Source of the DNA: Buxus sempervirens
Lineage: Eukaryota > Streptophyta > Magnoliopsida > Buxales > Buxaceae
Direction: 5' to 3'
Assembly: GCA_947561395.2 (NCBI GenBank)
Contig: OX387185.1
Coordinates: 44,588,602-44,652,601, forward strand
DNA: 64,000 bases
Positions 12,648-24,639 of the stretch are shown here, piece after piece. The translations under genes were made by a program, and so were the position numbers. The notes below the pieces were generated by a model, which worked only from the letters and a program-made list of their open reading frames with translations, searched no databases and was not told where the DNA came from. How positions within the stretch are numbered: position 1 is the stretch's first letter; each line of letters begins with the position of its first letter.

Positions 12648-12961
12648 TGAAAGTCCAACAACACATAAAAGAAGGGGTCTCAACCTTAAAACCTAGGCAT
12701 TAAGATGAGGGAAGTCCACCTCTTATATGGTGGGTGAAACAACAATGGTGAATTCCAATGTGGGACAAATTCCAACAGCCCCCTTCACGCTGGGCAGCAC
12801 AGCGTGGACATGGGTTAGGCTCCGATACCATATTGTAAGCCCAACAATACATAAGAAGAGGGGCCTCAACCTTAAAACTTAAGCATTAAAGTGAATGAAG
12901 TCCATCTCTTATATGGTGGGTGAAATAACGGTGAATTCCCAATATGAGACAAATTCCAACA
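12648..12961 (-). mobile_element. Complete miniature LTR retrotransposon (TRIM)
   Basis: Two direct repeats, 12648-12776 (129 bp) and 12834-12961 (128 bp), are clearly alike (both contain CTCAACCTTAAAAC and TCTTATATGGTGGGTGAAA). On the minus strand each begins TGTTGGAAT, and the right-hand copy ends in CA. The 57 bp between them hold, next to the right copy, TGGTATCGGAGCC (12830-12818 read backwards), one base off the primer-binding site for initiator tRNA-Met, and, next to the left copy, the purine tract GTGAAGGGGGC. That is an entire TRIM plan with almost no interior. No 5-bp target duplication could be read. Confidence 0.75.
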
Positions 12962-13137
12962 AGAGAAAATTAAGATAAAGTAAATATAATTATGGTTGTA
13001 CATTCATTGCCAGTATGTGTACAGCCTTTCTTTGTATTTTTCTACTAGTCAATGGATGAATTCACTCAAGGGATGTTTTAGTAAATGTTTCATCTGTGAA
13101 TTTTAAGAAAAGGTTTTATGAGATTGCAGGCCTTCCA

Positions 13138-13150
13138 GTATATAAATCCT
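13138..13150 (+). promoter_or_regulatory. Probable TATA box of the LONGIFOLIA-like gene
   Basis: AGTATATAAATCC lies 1.2 kb before the start codon and is followed at about 13290-13311 by a (CT)n tract, a common plant leader feature. The leader from about 13170 to 14367 would be long, may be spliced, and contains short upstream ATGs. The exact transcription start is not visible. Confidence 0.45.
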
Positions 13151-14367
13151 CTTCTCCTCTGACAGACATCACATGCCCACAGACAGTTGCAGACCCACCC
13201 ACATTATCGGCCACATGGAAGTGGGAGAAAGATACCAAAAGATCTGAACCACCCGAACTTTCCCTCCCAAACCAAACAGCTCATCTCTCCCTCTCTCTCT
13301 CTCTCTCTCATTTCTCTCCAGAAAAAGATAAAAGAGAGATCATTAAAAGTTTGACAACTCTCACTCTCAGAAGATTGATTCACATTTGCTTCAAGTACCA
13401 GTCACCGAGCCCTCTGCGTGCCTTTCTTTAAGAAGGCCACATGACAACCACGTCCTCCTTTTTCTTTTAATCTGAGAGGAAACCCAAAGACATCTCTTCT
13501 TGAGTCTGCAGAACTTCCAGTTTGCAGTGACAGCCGTTTTGGGTATAGAAGGTGGTGGGAAAGAGAGCCCAGGATATTGGATGCTGAGTCCCTTTCATTC
13601 TTTGGTTCTCTCAGAAAAAAACATTTATCCGGCATGTTTCTACAAAACCCAAGAAGGTTTCTCCATTTGTGATGAGAATTTTTAGCATAGACGGGTGATT
13701 TTGGACTCTGGGTCTCCTTTTCCTTTTCCTTTTTCTCACCCCTTAAAAGTGAGGGGAAAATTTTCTTAAGTAGTTGCAGAAAATCATGTTCAAATGATAG
13801 GAAACTTTTCTTGTGAGGGGATTTGAAGAAGGCCATAGTTGGTGTTTCTGAGCTGTTGTTTGCTGGCAAATGACTGAACTTAAGAGAGAGATCTTTGGGT
13901 CCAATAGAATATTGTTCTGGGTCTTGCAGAGGAAATAACCTGATTTTGTATTCAATTTCCAGAATGCTGAAACCATTTTGGGAAAAACATTATCTGCCAT
14001 TCTATCATCAAAGGAATTGTTTTGATTACGTTACGATTCTGACAGTCGTTAAAATCTTTGTTTCGAGTTTTGCAAGGAAAGCAGTATGGAAACAGATTTA
14101 ATCTGTTTCTCTCCACTTAATCTGGCATTTAGATATTAGAGAGACAGAAGGTCTCCCAGGTGTCCACAACCACTGCTTCCCCACCGGATTAAGTCAGAAT
14201 TTCATAGATTCTTCAGAGCCTCTGAATTTGAACTCCTGGTCTCCTGTTCCAACAAACCAGAACAGGAGTGCTTCAGAATCTCAGATTCCATGTTCTTGGA
14301 GAAAGGGGTGATGGAGGTTTAGAAACTGAGAGCCTTTGATCTGAATAGCTGAAGAGAGGAGGCAGAG

Positions 14368-17300
14368 ATGTCTGCAAAGCTTCTAAATGCCTTGACAGAT
14401 GATAACCCAGATCTGCATAAGCAAATAGGATGTATGACTGGGATTTTTCAGCTCTTTGACCGCCACCATATCTTCGCCAACAGGCGCATCAATGGCCACA
14501 GTCGCAAAAGGCTTCCTTTAGGTATTTTTCTAATTTGAATTGCTTACTGTAGTCTCCATCAGTTGTCTGAAAGATTGGTTTTTATTAATTTGATTGGTGT
14601 TTCTTGCTTGAAGATCTTATATTGTCATTTAGATTGAGAAAATGTTTCCTTCTTTCATGAGCGTGTTCTATTAATTTGATTGGTGTTTCTTGCTTGAAGA
14701 TCTTATATTGACTTCTAGATTGAAAAGTTTTTTCCTTCTTTCATGGGTGTGTTCTATCATCTTCTCTTATCGTTGTTCTGGTCAACCAGAAATCTTTACC
14801 ATATGAAAAGTTGTTTCTTCATTCATGAGCTTGTTCCCCTCATTGCCTGATTTGTCAGCATCTCTGTATCCAGCATTGATATCACATCTGGATTTACAGA
14901 AAGTCTTTAACTCACCATGGTTATGAATCCGTTCCTTGATTGCCTTTTGCTGTAAATTGACGAATAAAAATACAAAAATCCATTTGTCACAAGATGCTCC
15001 GAGAAGTTTCTATCAGTTGTGTATTAATTTCTATTTCCGTTGTTGAGAAATTTTCAATGGTGGGAACTGGCTTTTGATTATGATGATGGTGTTTGTTGAA
15101 TCTTAATGTTTTATTATCCAGAAGATCTTCATTTCAGTTTACTGTGAAGTATTTTTAATCTTCAATGAAATTGACATGCCTGTCTTCTTGAGAATTTTAC
15201 TCCATCTCTGTTTTTGTGTTATAGAAAAGAATACAGTTTTCTTACCTTTTTTTTCTAAGTACAAGCATGAATACCATGAGCTTCACTGCATTCAACAGCT
15301 AATGATTCTCTTGTTTCCCTTTCTTCCCTTTTTTTATAGGCCCTTCCTACTTCGACGGTGAAAGAATTGTTGTGGAGCCCAATAATGTATGTTTTACACA
15401 GAAAGCTACTGTAAGAATTTTTCATTTTCATCATTGCACCAGCTTTGAAATCAGCATCTATGATTGGTGCACAAAGTATTGAGTAATTTATGATTTGTTC
15501 TTGCAGGACAAGAGTGTGTACAAGAATGTTAATGAGAAACAAGGAGTCTCGACCGAATCATCGCGAGCCTCTTTCTCATCTTCCTCTTGCTCTTCTTCCT
15601 TTTCTTCTTTTGACTGCAACAAAATAGCTCAACCAGAATCTTCTTCCTTTGACCGATCGATTTTTGCTGAAGCTCTCGCAAGGGTACAGCCAGTGAACCA
15701 ACCAAATGCCTCCCCCCGGTTAGGGAGGTACTCCCTTGATCTCCGAGATGTGGTTAGAGACTCAATCTACAGAGAAGGCCATGGCTTATCAGTTAAAACT
15801 ACAATCAAACAGGAAGCAGTAAATCGGGTTGTCAGGCATAGAGATTCCCCGAGGCCTTTGCAGTTGTCTAAATCTATGGATGGATCTCACAGGGAGAGAA
15901 TCAGTGGGAAGCCTGTTGAATCATTTAGGGTTCTTTCTAAATTTCAAGAGGCACCTCGTTATTCCAATGATACTAGAGAGCCACCAAGATCATCATATGA
16001 AGCCAAGGATGGATCTTTATTCATGGTGCAGAAAGAAGCACCTCGGTTCTCTTATGATGAACGGGAATTACACCGCCAATCTTTTGAATCAAGAGAAACA
16101 GTCAGATCTACCACAAAGATCAAAGAGCTCCCAAGGTTGTCACTGGACAGTAGAGAAGGCTCCATGAGGAGGTCTAATACTGATTCCACACCAGCTTCTT
16201 TTTTCAGGGACTTACACAGGGTTAGTGGCAACTCTGAGGACAGAATCTCGAGTCTTCAGCAAGAATTGGGTACACAGAAACGACCTCCTTCTAGTGTTGT
16301 AGCAAAGCTGATGGGTTTGGAGCCATTGCCAGATTCCATTTTAGATAATGAGGATAAGATGGGATCAACCAAGAAATGCCTTAATGATGATCATGGACCC
16401 TTCGCAAGATCACCGAAAACAGCTGAGGAAAGCAAGCAAATTAGAACTTCTAGCTCACCCAAGAACTCCTGCAAAGACCCTGTTTCACCACGGTTGAGAA
16501 ACCTTGATATTGTCATGAAACCCATATCAAGTTCCAGGTTTCCAATTGAACCAGCTCCCTGGAGGCAGCCAACTGGGGGTCGAGTTCTTCGGAAACCTGC
16601 TTTCGGGAAATGGGAATCTCCTGCACAGGTACCAAACTCCTCACCTTCCGTTTATAGTGAGATTGAGAAAAGGCTGAAAGAGCTTGAGTTCAAACAGTCT
16701 AACAAGGATCTAAGAGCTCTTAAGCAGATACTGGAAACGATACAAGCAAAAGCGATGTCAAAAACCCGGAAAGAAGAAGATCAAGCTTCCAATTTTGTGT
16801 TTGAAAGAAACAATAGCAGTCCGAAGTACACCAGCCATAATCGGAATCCAAGAGTGGCAAATCTGCAGAACTCGTGTAACAATTGCCTAAATTCTGGCTC
16901 AATGAAGGGAACTAGTCCATCAAGGACTTCTGAATCACCAATTGTGATAATGAAACCCATCAAGAACGCTATTGTACCAGCTTCTGCAGTAATTCCGATT
17001 GATAGTTTGTCAGGTCTTCACAAGCCCCGGAGTGTTGATTCTGTCAATAGAGGAAAGGGTTCAGTTAATGTAAGAACTGCTAAGGATCTCTCTCCTAGAA
17101 ATGGTCTCAGAGACCCTGTTAATCGAGCCCTCAGCTCTACAGATAAAAAACCCAACGAAAAGTCTTCAGGGTTGAGGCACAATGCAAGATCTCAGCAATC
17201 GCCGAGGGAAAATTCCATTAGCTCAGGAAGGAACTCAGGATCTGTCAGCCCGAGATTGCAACAAAAGAAGCTTGAGCTGGAGAAGCGATCTCGTCCTCCC

Positions 17301-19406
17301 ATTCCTTTGCCTGATTCAAGTAAACCCAAAAGCAGGCAGCCAACAGAATTGGGTTCCCCAGGAGGAAAGCTTAGACCGAAGTTTCCCAACTTGCAGCAAA
17401 GTGACGATCAATTGAGTGAAACCAGTACAGAGACAAGATATTTGAGTCATCAAGAAGATGAGATCTCTCTGCGGTCGGACAACAACCTCAGCCTGGCGTC
17501 ACATACAGATGTGGAAGTCACTAGTGCTGATCGATCCGCTGAGGTAAATGCAATACAGCAAGGTAACCGGAGCCCATCCAGGAAAATATCAAATTCTGTA
17601 TTGAAAAAGAAAGTAAGTGTTACTTGGTGTTCTTAGTCATATCTTTTCATTTGATTCTTTCAATTCACTGATTAACTGGATCTTTTGTTCTCTCCCTCAG
17701 AAACAAAAACAAAGATTGAGTGAAGATGGGTCTGCGACAGAACTTGCGACAGCTACCTCGGAGCAACCAAGTCCTGTCTCTGTTCTTGATGCATCACTCT
17801 ATAGAGATGAATTGCCTTCTCCTGTGAAGAATATATCCAATGTCTTTAAAGGTGCGGCTTTTACCATTGTGAATCCTGTACCATGCACAATGATTCTAAT
17901 GTCACACAATAACAATATTTGAATATTCCACAATGATTCTTTCTTGCCAAATTTACCATACTTATCCAACAAATTATGCATCCATTTACACTTCAGTGTA
18001 ATCAATATGATACTAATGTCCCACATCAAGTTATATATTTCCCTTCTATGGAAACTAGAACTTCAAGTAGTTACATAAACATGGGCACTGATAACAATCA
18101 TTCTGCTCTATCTAGAAAATTTGTTTGACAGAGCTTCTTAACCACATGGAATATTTTGTGTCTGCCGACTCTGGTCAATGCATGAATGCTTGGATAATTA
18201 AAAACTGCTTTTCACAAGCTTTGTGACAGATGGAACTGCTGAACCAGAGATGAATATCTTTTGGGATCAGATATGATGTCTCTATAATAGAATAATGGAG
18301 GGATAGCAGGATGTTTCTGTGTTAGTTTACAATTATTTGTAAAACGTCCTACTTTATAGCCTACATGGTAGTCATGAACTCATGGGATTCAAACTATAAA
18401 CAGATTATGGTAGTGATTGAAGAATAACAGAAATGGATATTCCTTCTGGTAATGCACAAGTAATTTTAAGAAATTAGACAGGGTAACTAAAGCCTATAGA
18501 TAGTGATTACAACAACATTGCAAAGCTTCTGATCATTTTTTCCTCTGTGTACTGTTTCTTTCTTCAGATGATGAGACTCGAAGCTCAGACGACAATCCTG
18601 GAGAAGAGTGGAACCCAGTGGATATTAATAGTACATCTGAGAGATCAGCCACAGATTTTAGCTCTGCAATAAATCTCAAGAAATTACAAAAAATCGAGCG
18701 GCTGGTTCAGAAGCTCAGACAACTGAACTCTAATCACAACGAGGCCTCAACAGATTACATTGCGTCACTCTGCGAGAACACAAACCCAGACCACAGGTAC
18801 ATCTCTGAGATTTTGTTGGCATCAGGTCTCCTACTCAGGGACCTTAGTTCAGGCTTGAAGACCATTCAGCTTCATCCATCGGGCCACCCAATCAACCCTG
18901 ATTTGTTCTACGTTCTGGAGCAAACCAAAGCGAAAACTGGACCTTTAAAGGATGAACATGACCGTGGAAAGATTTATCGACCAAAAGCCGATAAGGAGCA
19001 GCTCCACAGAAAACTCATATTTGACACTGTCAATGAAATCCTTGTCCAGAAGTTAGCATTGGCGGTGCCTTCACAGGAGCCATGTTTCAGGCCTCAGAAG
19101 CTGGCAGTAAAGATACCATGCGCAATGAGACTACTAAGAGAACTATGTTCAGAGATAGAGCAGCTCCAGAGCAGCACCTCAGGCGACAAGATGGACGACA
19201 AAGATGACGGCCCCAAGATCATTTCATGTGAAGATATGATGTATAGATTGGAGAACTGGACAGATTTTAGCAGGGATGTTTCAGCAGTGGTGTTAGACGT
19301 CGAGCGCCTTCTGTTCAAGGATTTAATTGATGAGATCGTTAGTGGTGAGGCAGCTAGGTTGCGAGCCAGGCCGAGCAGGCGAAGCAGGCTCTTGTTCACC
19401 AAGTAA
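14368..19406 (+). CDS. LNG1: LONGIFOLIA/TRM-family protein (TON1-recruiting motif)
   Basis: Five coding exons join without a frame break: 14368-14521, 15340-15410, 15507-17612, 17701-17851 and 18568-19406, all with GT..AG introns, giving 1106 aa. The N-terminus MSAKLLNALTDDNPDLHKQ followed by GCMTGIFQLFDRHH is the conserved TRM/LNG opening. Next come a Ser-rich tract (SSRASFSSSSCSSSFSS), a central motif RPPSSVVAKLMGLEPLPDS at about residue 340, many Ser-Pro sites, and a C-terminal DUF4378-like region that includes LENWTDFSRD and VERLLFKDLIDEIVSGE and ends RPSRRSRLLFTK. Proteins of this family bind microtubules and TON1 and promote lengthwise cell expansion in leaves and other organs. The Arabidopsis proteins are about 900 aa, so this one is somewhat longer. 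LNG1 and LNG2 cannot be told apart here. Confidence 0.9.
14584..14755 (+). repeat. 86-bp tandem duplication in LONGIFOLIA intron 1
   Basis: The segment beginning ATTAATTTGATTGGTGTTTC at 14584 is repeated from 14670, with a few differences in the second half (TTTCATGAGCGTG against TTTCATGGGTGTG). A degenerate third partial copy may lie at about 14800-14838. It is wholly intronic. Confidence 0.75.
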
Positions 19407-20588
19407 ATTTCATCCCTTTCTTCCCACTTCCTTTCTGGTATGTTTCAATAGTTTTGGTTCATAATAACTATAATAATTCGCCGCAAACATTGTAGTTCTT
19501 GTAGACACAGCTGCTCTTCTCGAATCTGTATAACATACGTCTTCGTTACAATTAATACACATGATGAGTGTACCACCTTTCTTCCTTCCGCTTCATCATA
19601 ATCTATATGGAAGTAAAATGGCAGAACCATCCCAACAATAAAAACAGCACAAGAATCTAGTAATTTTGCAATCAACGTGCAACTTCAAAAGCAATAACCA
19701 GCCACCAACCAGATAACCTCAAAGCGACTAGTAACAATAGCTCTGAAGTTAAAAGGTGGCAACCTGGCATCTCACCGCAACTTATCCCCAGAAAAGCACT
19801 CTTCACCAACTTATATTCAATAGAATCACGTCAAATCTTCCATGAAGTTGAACATGGAGAAAGTAAGAAAGAACGCATAATTTGACTCGGCCATGTTCTT
19901 GAATGTAGCAACCAAGAGAAACAAAAGTGAGATCTGCACAAAATTTTCACCTTTAGACAGAATTATGATGCAGAAGTACATCCCAGGACCTACTGATTAA
20001 ATCCACACAAGCCCCATCTCTTAGCCACAAAGGGCCAAAATTAATGAACGATTGGCTAATTTTTACGAAAGGATATCGGTTATGAAGTCTAATCTTTTAA
20101 TTACCCTCGCCGGGTGAGTGGGTTCACCCTGTTTTCTGTTTTTGAAATCGAAACCACCAAAAACCATAAACAACCAGCTCCCTCATCATACTAAAGGCTC
20201 CACAGGACAGGACAGAACAGGAGAATGATTCTCATCTGAGACAAAACTGAAAATATACCAGATGATCAAGACCATAATTTACACTGTTTTCTGACCAGCT
20301 TGGTCAGCTGGTAGAGCCTTGTGCATTCCTTCTCACACAAGCACACAAAATATATTTGTTATTATTAGTAATTCAAAAAACAAAAAAGATAATAACTTGT
20401 ATGATTGACTGACAACACAGTCAAAGAAGGGAAGCATGATAAAACAATAGCATCATCTTTATGCAAACAATAGATTATACAGCTTAAAGAAATTAAAAAA
20501 AAAAAATTTTGCATTTGCTATTACAACAGGAATTAAAGGAAACTATTACCATGGCAAGAGCTTGCAGCCAAGTTCCTATGAGATCATG
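19407..20588. other. 3' flank of LONGIFOLIA-like gene, no other gene seen
   Basis: Probably contains the 3' untranslated region and polyadenylation site of the upstream gene. The word GCTTGGTCAGCTGGTAGAGCC at 20299 resembles a tRNA A box but has no B box or acceptor stem. Confidence 0.4.
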
Positions 20589-20771
20589 TCATCCATAACC
20601 ACAAGCAAGAATTGCGATGGACCAGATCAAATATGACAGCAAGGTTGGTATACATTCAAGTCCATAGTCAAGGATAAAACCGAGCGCTTGCCCACTGCGC
20701 TGAGACAATTCTTCAATTTCAATTTTAAAGGAGGGCAGACAAAGTTCAATCTCTTGGTCATCAACCTCCAT
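20589..20771 (-). CDS. 60-aa open frame, possible alternative last exon
   Basis: A genuine ATG opens MEVDDQEIELCLPSFKIEIE and the frame ends in a hydrophobic stretch (about residues 40-60, LLSYLIWSIAILACG). Two bases upstream of the ATG is an AATATTAG acceptor, so this could be joined to the donor at 21533 in phase (GAA G|AT ATG). The competing acceptor at 21337 fits equally well and lies nearer. I do not recognise the protein. It may be an alternative exon, a separate small protein or chance. Confidence 0.25.
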   Translation of the reverse strand: MEVDDQEIELCLPSFKIEIEELSQRSGQALGFILDYGLECIPTLLSYLIWSIAILACGYG

Positions 20772-20975
20772 ATCTAATATTAAAATAAATAAATGTGGGA
20801 GAGAGATAAAGGCATTTCAACCTTATGAACAAAATATTTCTAAACTACACACGCATACACACATACAGAAACCCACCTCATCTTTTCTGAAGCTCCCACT
20901 AATTCATAGTGTAGAAAATATTCTTCAAAACCCGAGTGCATGCCTGTATGTCAATGCATACACGATAAAGAACCT

Positions 20976-21573
20976 TCACACCTCCATGGTGAGTGAAAAG
21001 ATGTCCAAGATATGTAGCTGAGACAAAATCAAGTGCAATCATGTACAGGATTTCATTACTGAAACCCAATACAACCAATTAAATGGTTTCCTTGGAAGCT
21101 CGCACCTTGAAATGAATTTTCACTGTGACATTGTATACACCGTCCTTATAAGTTGCTATATTTAAATAAAGCAAAAATTAAGTAAACCCATCATACAAAA
21201 ACCATATGAAAATCTGACCAAAAGAGCATGAAAAATTAACCAAAGCTGTAACCAAAAAAAAACCTGACATGCTATGAACCGCAGCATCCCAGGAAGGAAG
21301 GAAATGGATAAAACATCATTGAACTTCCATAACACATCTGGTCACTTTTAAGAGAGAAAAAATTACAGTTCTGTAGCACACATGGTGATCAAAAGAAATC
21401 AGATGTGATAACAAAAAACAAAATTGAACGGCAGAAATAGGGCTGGCAAATAACACTCTAGCCAGCTTCAAAACCCTAACTTCCTATACTCATATCAAAG
21501 AGAGGAAGTTACTGAGAAGAAAAATGAATGACCTTCCTCCATCTGTTCTTGCACCTTTTCAAGTTTCATTTCT
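20976..21573 (-). CDS. Unidentified gene, four 3'-terminal coding exons
   Basis: Four short exons with GT..AG introns keep one reading frame: 21573-21533 (41 nt), 21337-21264 (74 nt), 21144-21106 (39 nt) and 21017-20976 (42 nt, ending TGA). The phases 2/1, 1/0, 0/0 and 0/stop match at every junction. The product reads EMKLEKVQEQMEE, then DVLWKFNDVLSISFLPGML, RFIACQDGVYNVTVKIHFK and LHILDIFSLTMEV. This suggests a coiled coil followed by a small beta-rich domain. No family is recognised. The upstream exons are not resolved between 21.6 and 27.9 kb, where LINE debris is abundant; the exon pair at 27924-28288 may belong to it. The order TAF8 then this gene on the same strand is what would be expected of neighbours. 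Confidence 0.4.
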
Positions 21574-23795
21574 CTAAGAGAAAATATAATACATAACAAG
21601 CGAAAATTCATTTAAAGGGGAGAAAAAAAATGTACAACCCATCAAATTTCTCCTAAAATATGCAGCTTGCCATTTTCAGAATAAATAATCAAAAGAACTT
21701 GCAATAAAACAGTTATAAACTTCCACTTTAAAATCATCTATTTTTTTCTTCTTTTTTTTTAAACCCTTTTTCAATGAAATGATCTCTATGGGCATGAAAA
21801 GATGAATTTTTTTTTAAGTGTACCCAAAGTTACCAACCATTACACATTGCATGGTATGAAGAATTTGGAGCAATTCTTTTCTCCCAATCATAGAATAAAG
21901 GCACCCTCCAAAGGTCCTTTTTTCCTCTTGTTAAAACCGAAATGCTCATGGTATGAATCATACAATTTGACCCCAGGTTGATCTGAATCATGCACGTGGA
22001 CAATTTACCTATTAATCAAACAATTCATACATTGTAACTCTCGATTCACGATTTAATCATCAGATTCAGATGATTCAACTCACTTAAGAATGCCAAATTT
22101 CATTTTATACTTAAAAAACCGCCTTTTTTTTGGTTTAAACCTTCTTTCTATAGAATCCAGTAACAGTAATCCAATCTGACTAATTATATGTTATGAAACA
22201 TATTATACATATTTTAACAACAAAAGACTACCTGTTTCCCGAGAGGAATCCCAAGGCATAAACCCTGAATCCTATTATTAAAATTGCTATAATTTCTTAT
22301 CTTATTATTTAAAATTCAAAATTATGATTTGATTCTAAGTTGCCTCTCACAAAAGTTTTAAATGTCAATGTTGCCAGCCATATCACTATGCATCGATATG
22401 GGCTAAATTTCCCCAGCTTGAGGGGAAAGGGAGAAATATTTCCTAAATGATAGAATTAAATATTTAAGCTGTTTCATATTTCAAAATTGAAAAATAAATA
22501 AAATAAATAATAATAAAACTGAAAAAATATTAACCTAATGGGAAGCTTGTATATGTGTATCTATTAGCAATTTTCCACTTAGTGGAATAATTTCAGAATC
22601 AAGTACAAATAAATCTTATAGGCATAAAAAAAAGATGTTCGGATGAATCCATTAGCTATCAACTGCCACTTTTAAGAATATAATATTTCATATTTACGTC
22701 CAAAGGAATCTAATAGCCATAAAATGTATATTTGTATATGGCTTATCCCGTAGTATGATACTAGGTCCAGCAGTTCCAAATTTGCAGACACCAAAGAATA
22801 TTTGAGGTCACGGAATTTGGAGATCTCATAGTACTATCTAAATCTTTGTTATAATTTTGACAAATATTTCACTTATTGAAGCAAAAAAAAACATTTTAAA
22901 TGTCAACTTCTAGCAATTTGAGGGGATTTTATTAATTTTTCTCTTGAGTTGGGAAATTTTTTTTATCATGTCAATGACGTAGACAACATAAATAGCAACA
23001 ATTTGTAACATGCCACTTTTCCCTACCACATTGTGGAACAGGTGCCAACATTTTAAATCATGATTGAAACACCTAAAAGTCCAATAGCAAATCAAAAGTG
23101 TATCACATAATAGGATATCCTACTTTGGCATCCCTTTCATCCATCCCAATTTGGGCGAGAATATGACCCTTCATCAAAATCTTATCCAAGTTATCAGTCA
23201 AAAGAAAAGAAAATCCCTTATTATAACAAGTTAGGGTCACCAACATAAATCCGTGTTACACCCTTTTAATCGGTCAATAGCTCTATCTTTCGTTAGACTC
23301 TACATATCCATCCATGTCCTTTTTCGTTCTCAAAAAACAATATGAAATGGCACTTTCAATCAACTGTACCGTAGAGCCTGTTATCATCTTCAAAAGGGAC
23401 AAGCAGTCTCACTTTGAAATGAGGGAAAAAGTGAGAAGATTTTTCCAGATAAAGGCAATACTTCTTCAAATCCACTACCATCTATCTTCCCCTTCTAGTA
23501 TTGGGATGAAGACTGAATGTGACCCAAGAAACAGTGTAGGATGCTATCAAATCAATGTCCCAAAATGTTCAATAAGAGGTATTCATAGATCTTCTAAAGT
23601 AAAGACACAAGTCCTTTATATTCAGAAAACTTCAAAAATATATTTGATGACTCCCTTAAAAGTGCATCTCCACAATAACACAAATCAAACAAGATAAAAC
23701 CTAGTCTTCCTGCTCCCTCAAGAGTCATCATCAAAATTTTATGATTCCTGTCCAATATTTGTTCAGGCTATCAGATTCCATTTTCAGTGATTTTT
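21574..23795. other. Presumed intron or intergenic, nothing resolved
   Basis: AT-rich sequence with several poly(A)/poly(T) tracts. The 127-codon plus-strand frame at 23314-23697 has no splice context or recognisable motif and is not called a gene. Confidence 0.35.
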
Positions 23796-23799
23796 CTCC

Positions 23800-24051
23800 A
23801 AGGGTGTGTTTGTTTTGATGGAATCTACAGGAAAGGTAAGGAAAATGGGCTCAAAATTTGTGTGTTTGGTTTATAGGAAAATGTGGGCCCATTGGAAAGT
23901 AGTTTTCCAAAAGTTTTCCATTTTTCTACTGAAGTGCTCTCAACATTTTCCTATCAAACATGAAAGGAAAGCAGCGGAAGGGAAAGGAAAGTGCTCGTTT
24001 ACTTTCCCTTCCAATTTGTTCCACCTAACCAGACACAGCCCAAGGGAAATT
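23800..24051. mobile_element. Probable hAT-like MITE
   Basis: The left end GGGTGTGTTTGTTTTGATGG and the reverse complement of the right end, GGGCTGTGTCTGGTTAGGTG, are imperfect terminal inverted repeats of a type common in plant hAT MITEs. The interior is rich in GGAAAATG/TTTTCC words that pair with each other. There is no coding capacity. The target duplication is not clear. Confidence 0.45.
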
Positions 24052-24224
24052 CTATTGCTTCCAACCCCCGCTATATCATTTAGTATTTGAAGTTTGCAAA
24101 CCATCATATGGTATCGGACATTCTTAACATATTTGGTTTACTCTGTTCTTTATTTTCACAGAGCATAAATTAATATCTAGAATAGAGCATGAACTTTGTA
24201 TCCAATAAAATAGGACGACATTGA

Positions 24225-24475
24225 TAGCACACATACACACACACAAACACAACATAGTATATAATCTAACATGTTTTCCATTTGATCTATGAATCCCTCT
24301 TTGCCTTCCCCCATCTGCCTGCTAACTACCTTCCTAGCTTGTTTGCTCTTCCTGTTTTCCAATACCAAATTTTATGTAGATGATAGCAATATAGTTGTAA
24401 TATTCCAATCACGCACACACACACACACACATGCACTGGCACACACAGATACACACACATATTGTCAAAGTAGTA
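24225..24475. repeat. (CA)n microsatellites
   Basis: Interrupted CACACA tracts lie at about 24230-24250 and 24412-24432, with ACACACA remnants up to 24462. The sequences flanking the two tracts are related, so the second may be a duplicated copy of the first. Confidence 0.65.
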
Positions 24476-24522
24476 CATAAACCAACATATTCCAGCACCA
24501 TATATGTCTTTCATTTGATCAA

Positions 24523-24628
24523 GAAACCCCTTTCAACCTTCTGGTACACAGTTTGTAATCTTTTCTAATTATTTATACTATTTCCCTTTGATTACTGATC
24601 AAAAAAAAGGAAACCCCTTTCAACCTTC
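24523..24628 (+). mobile_element. 68-bp retroposed fragment with 19-bp target duplication
   Basis: GAAACCCCTTTCAACCTTC occurs exactly at 24523-24541 and 24610-24628. The 68 bp between end in GATTACTGATC and an eight-base A run, the pattern of a 5'-truncated LINE-type insertion. Confidence 0.7.
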
Positions 24629-24639
24629 CCCCCATCTGC

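Noticed and set aside
13402..13869. 155-codon minus-strand frame in the LONGIFOLIA leader
   Set aside because: Opposite strand to the leader of a well-supported gene, no motif, and low-complexity Lys/Glu and Ser stretches.
20295..20345. tRNA-like word GCTTGGTCAGCTGGTAGAGCC
   Set aside because: Resembles an A box only; there is no B box, anticodon arm or acceptor stem.
23314..23697. 127-codon plus-strand frame
   Set aside because: No recognisable motif, biased composition or flanking exon, and it lies in a repeat-rich stretch.
24177..24514. Open frames across the CA microsatellites
   Set aside because: They arise from repeat translation (Cys-Val and Thr-His runs) and have no independent support.
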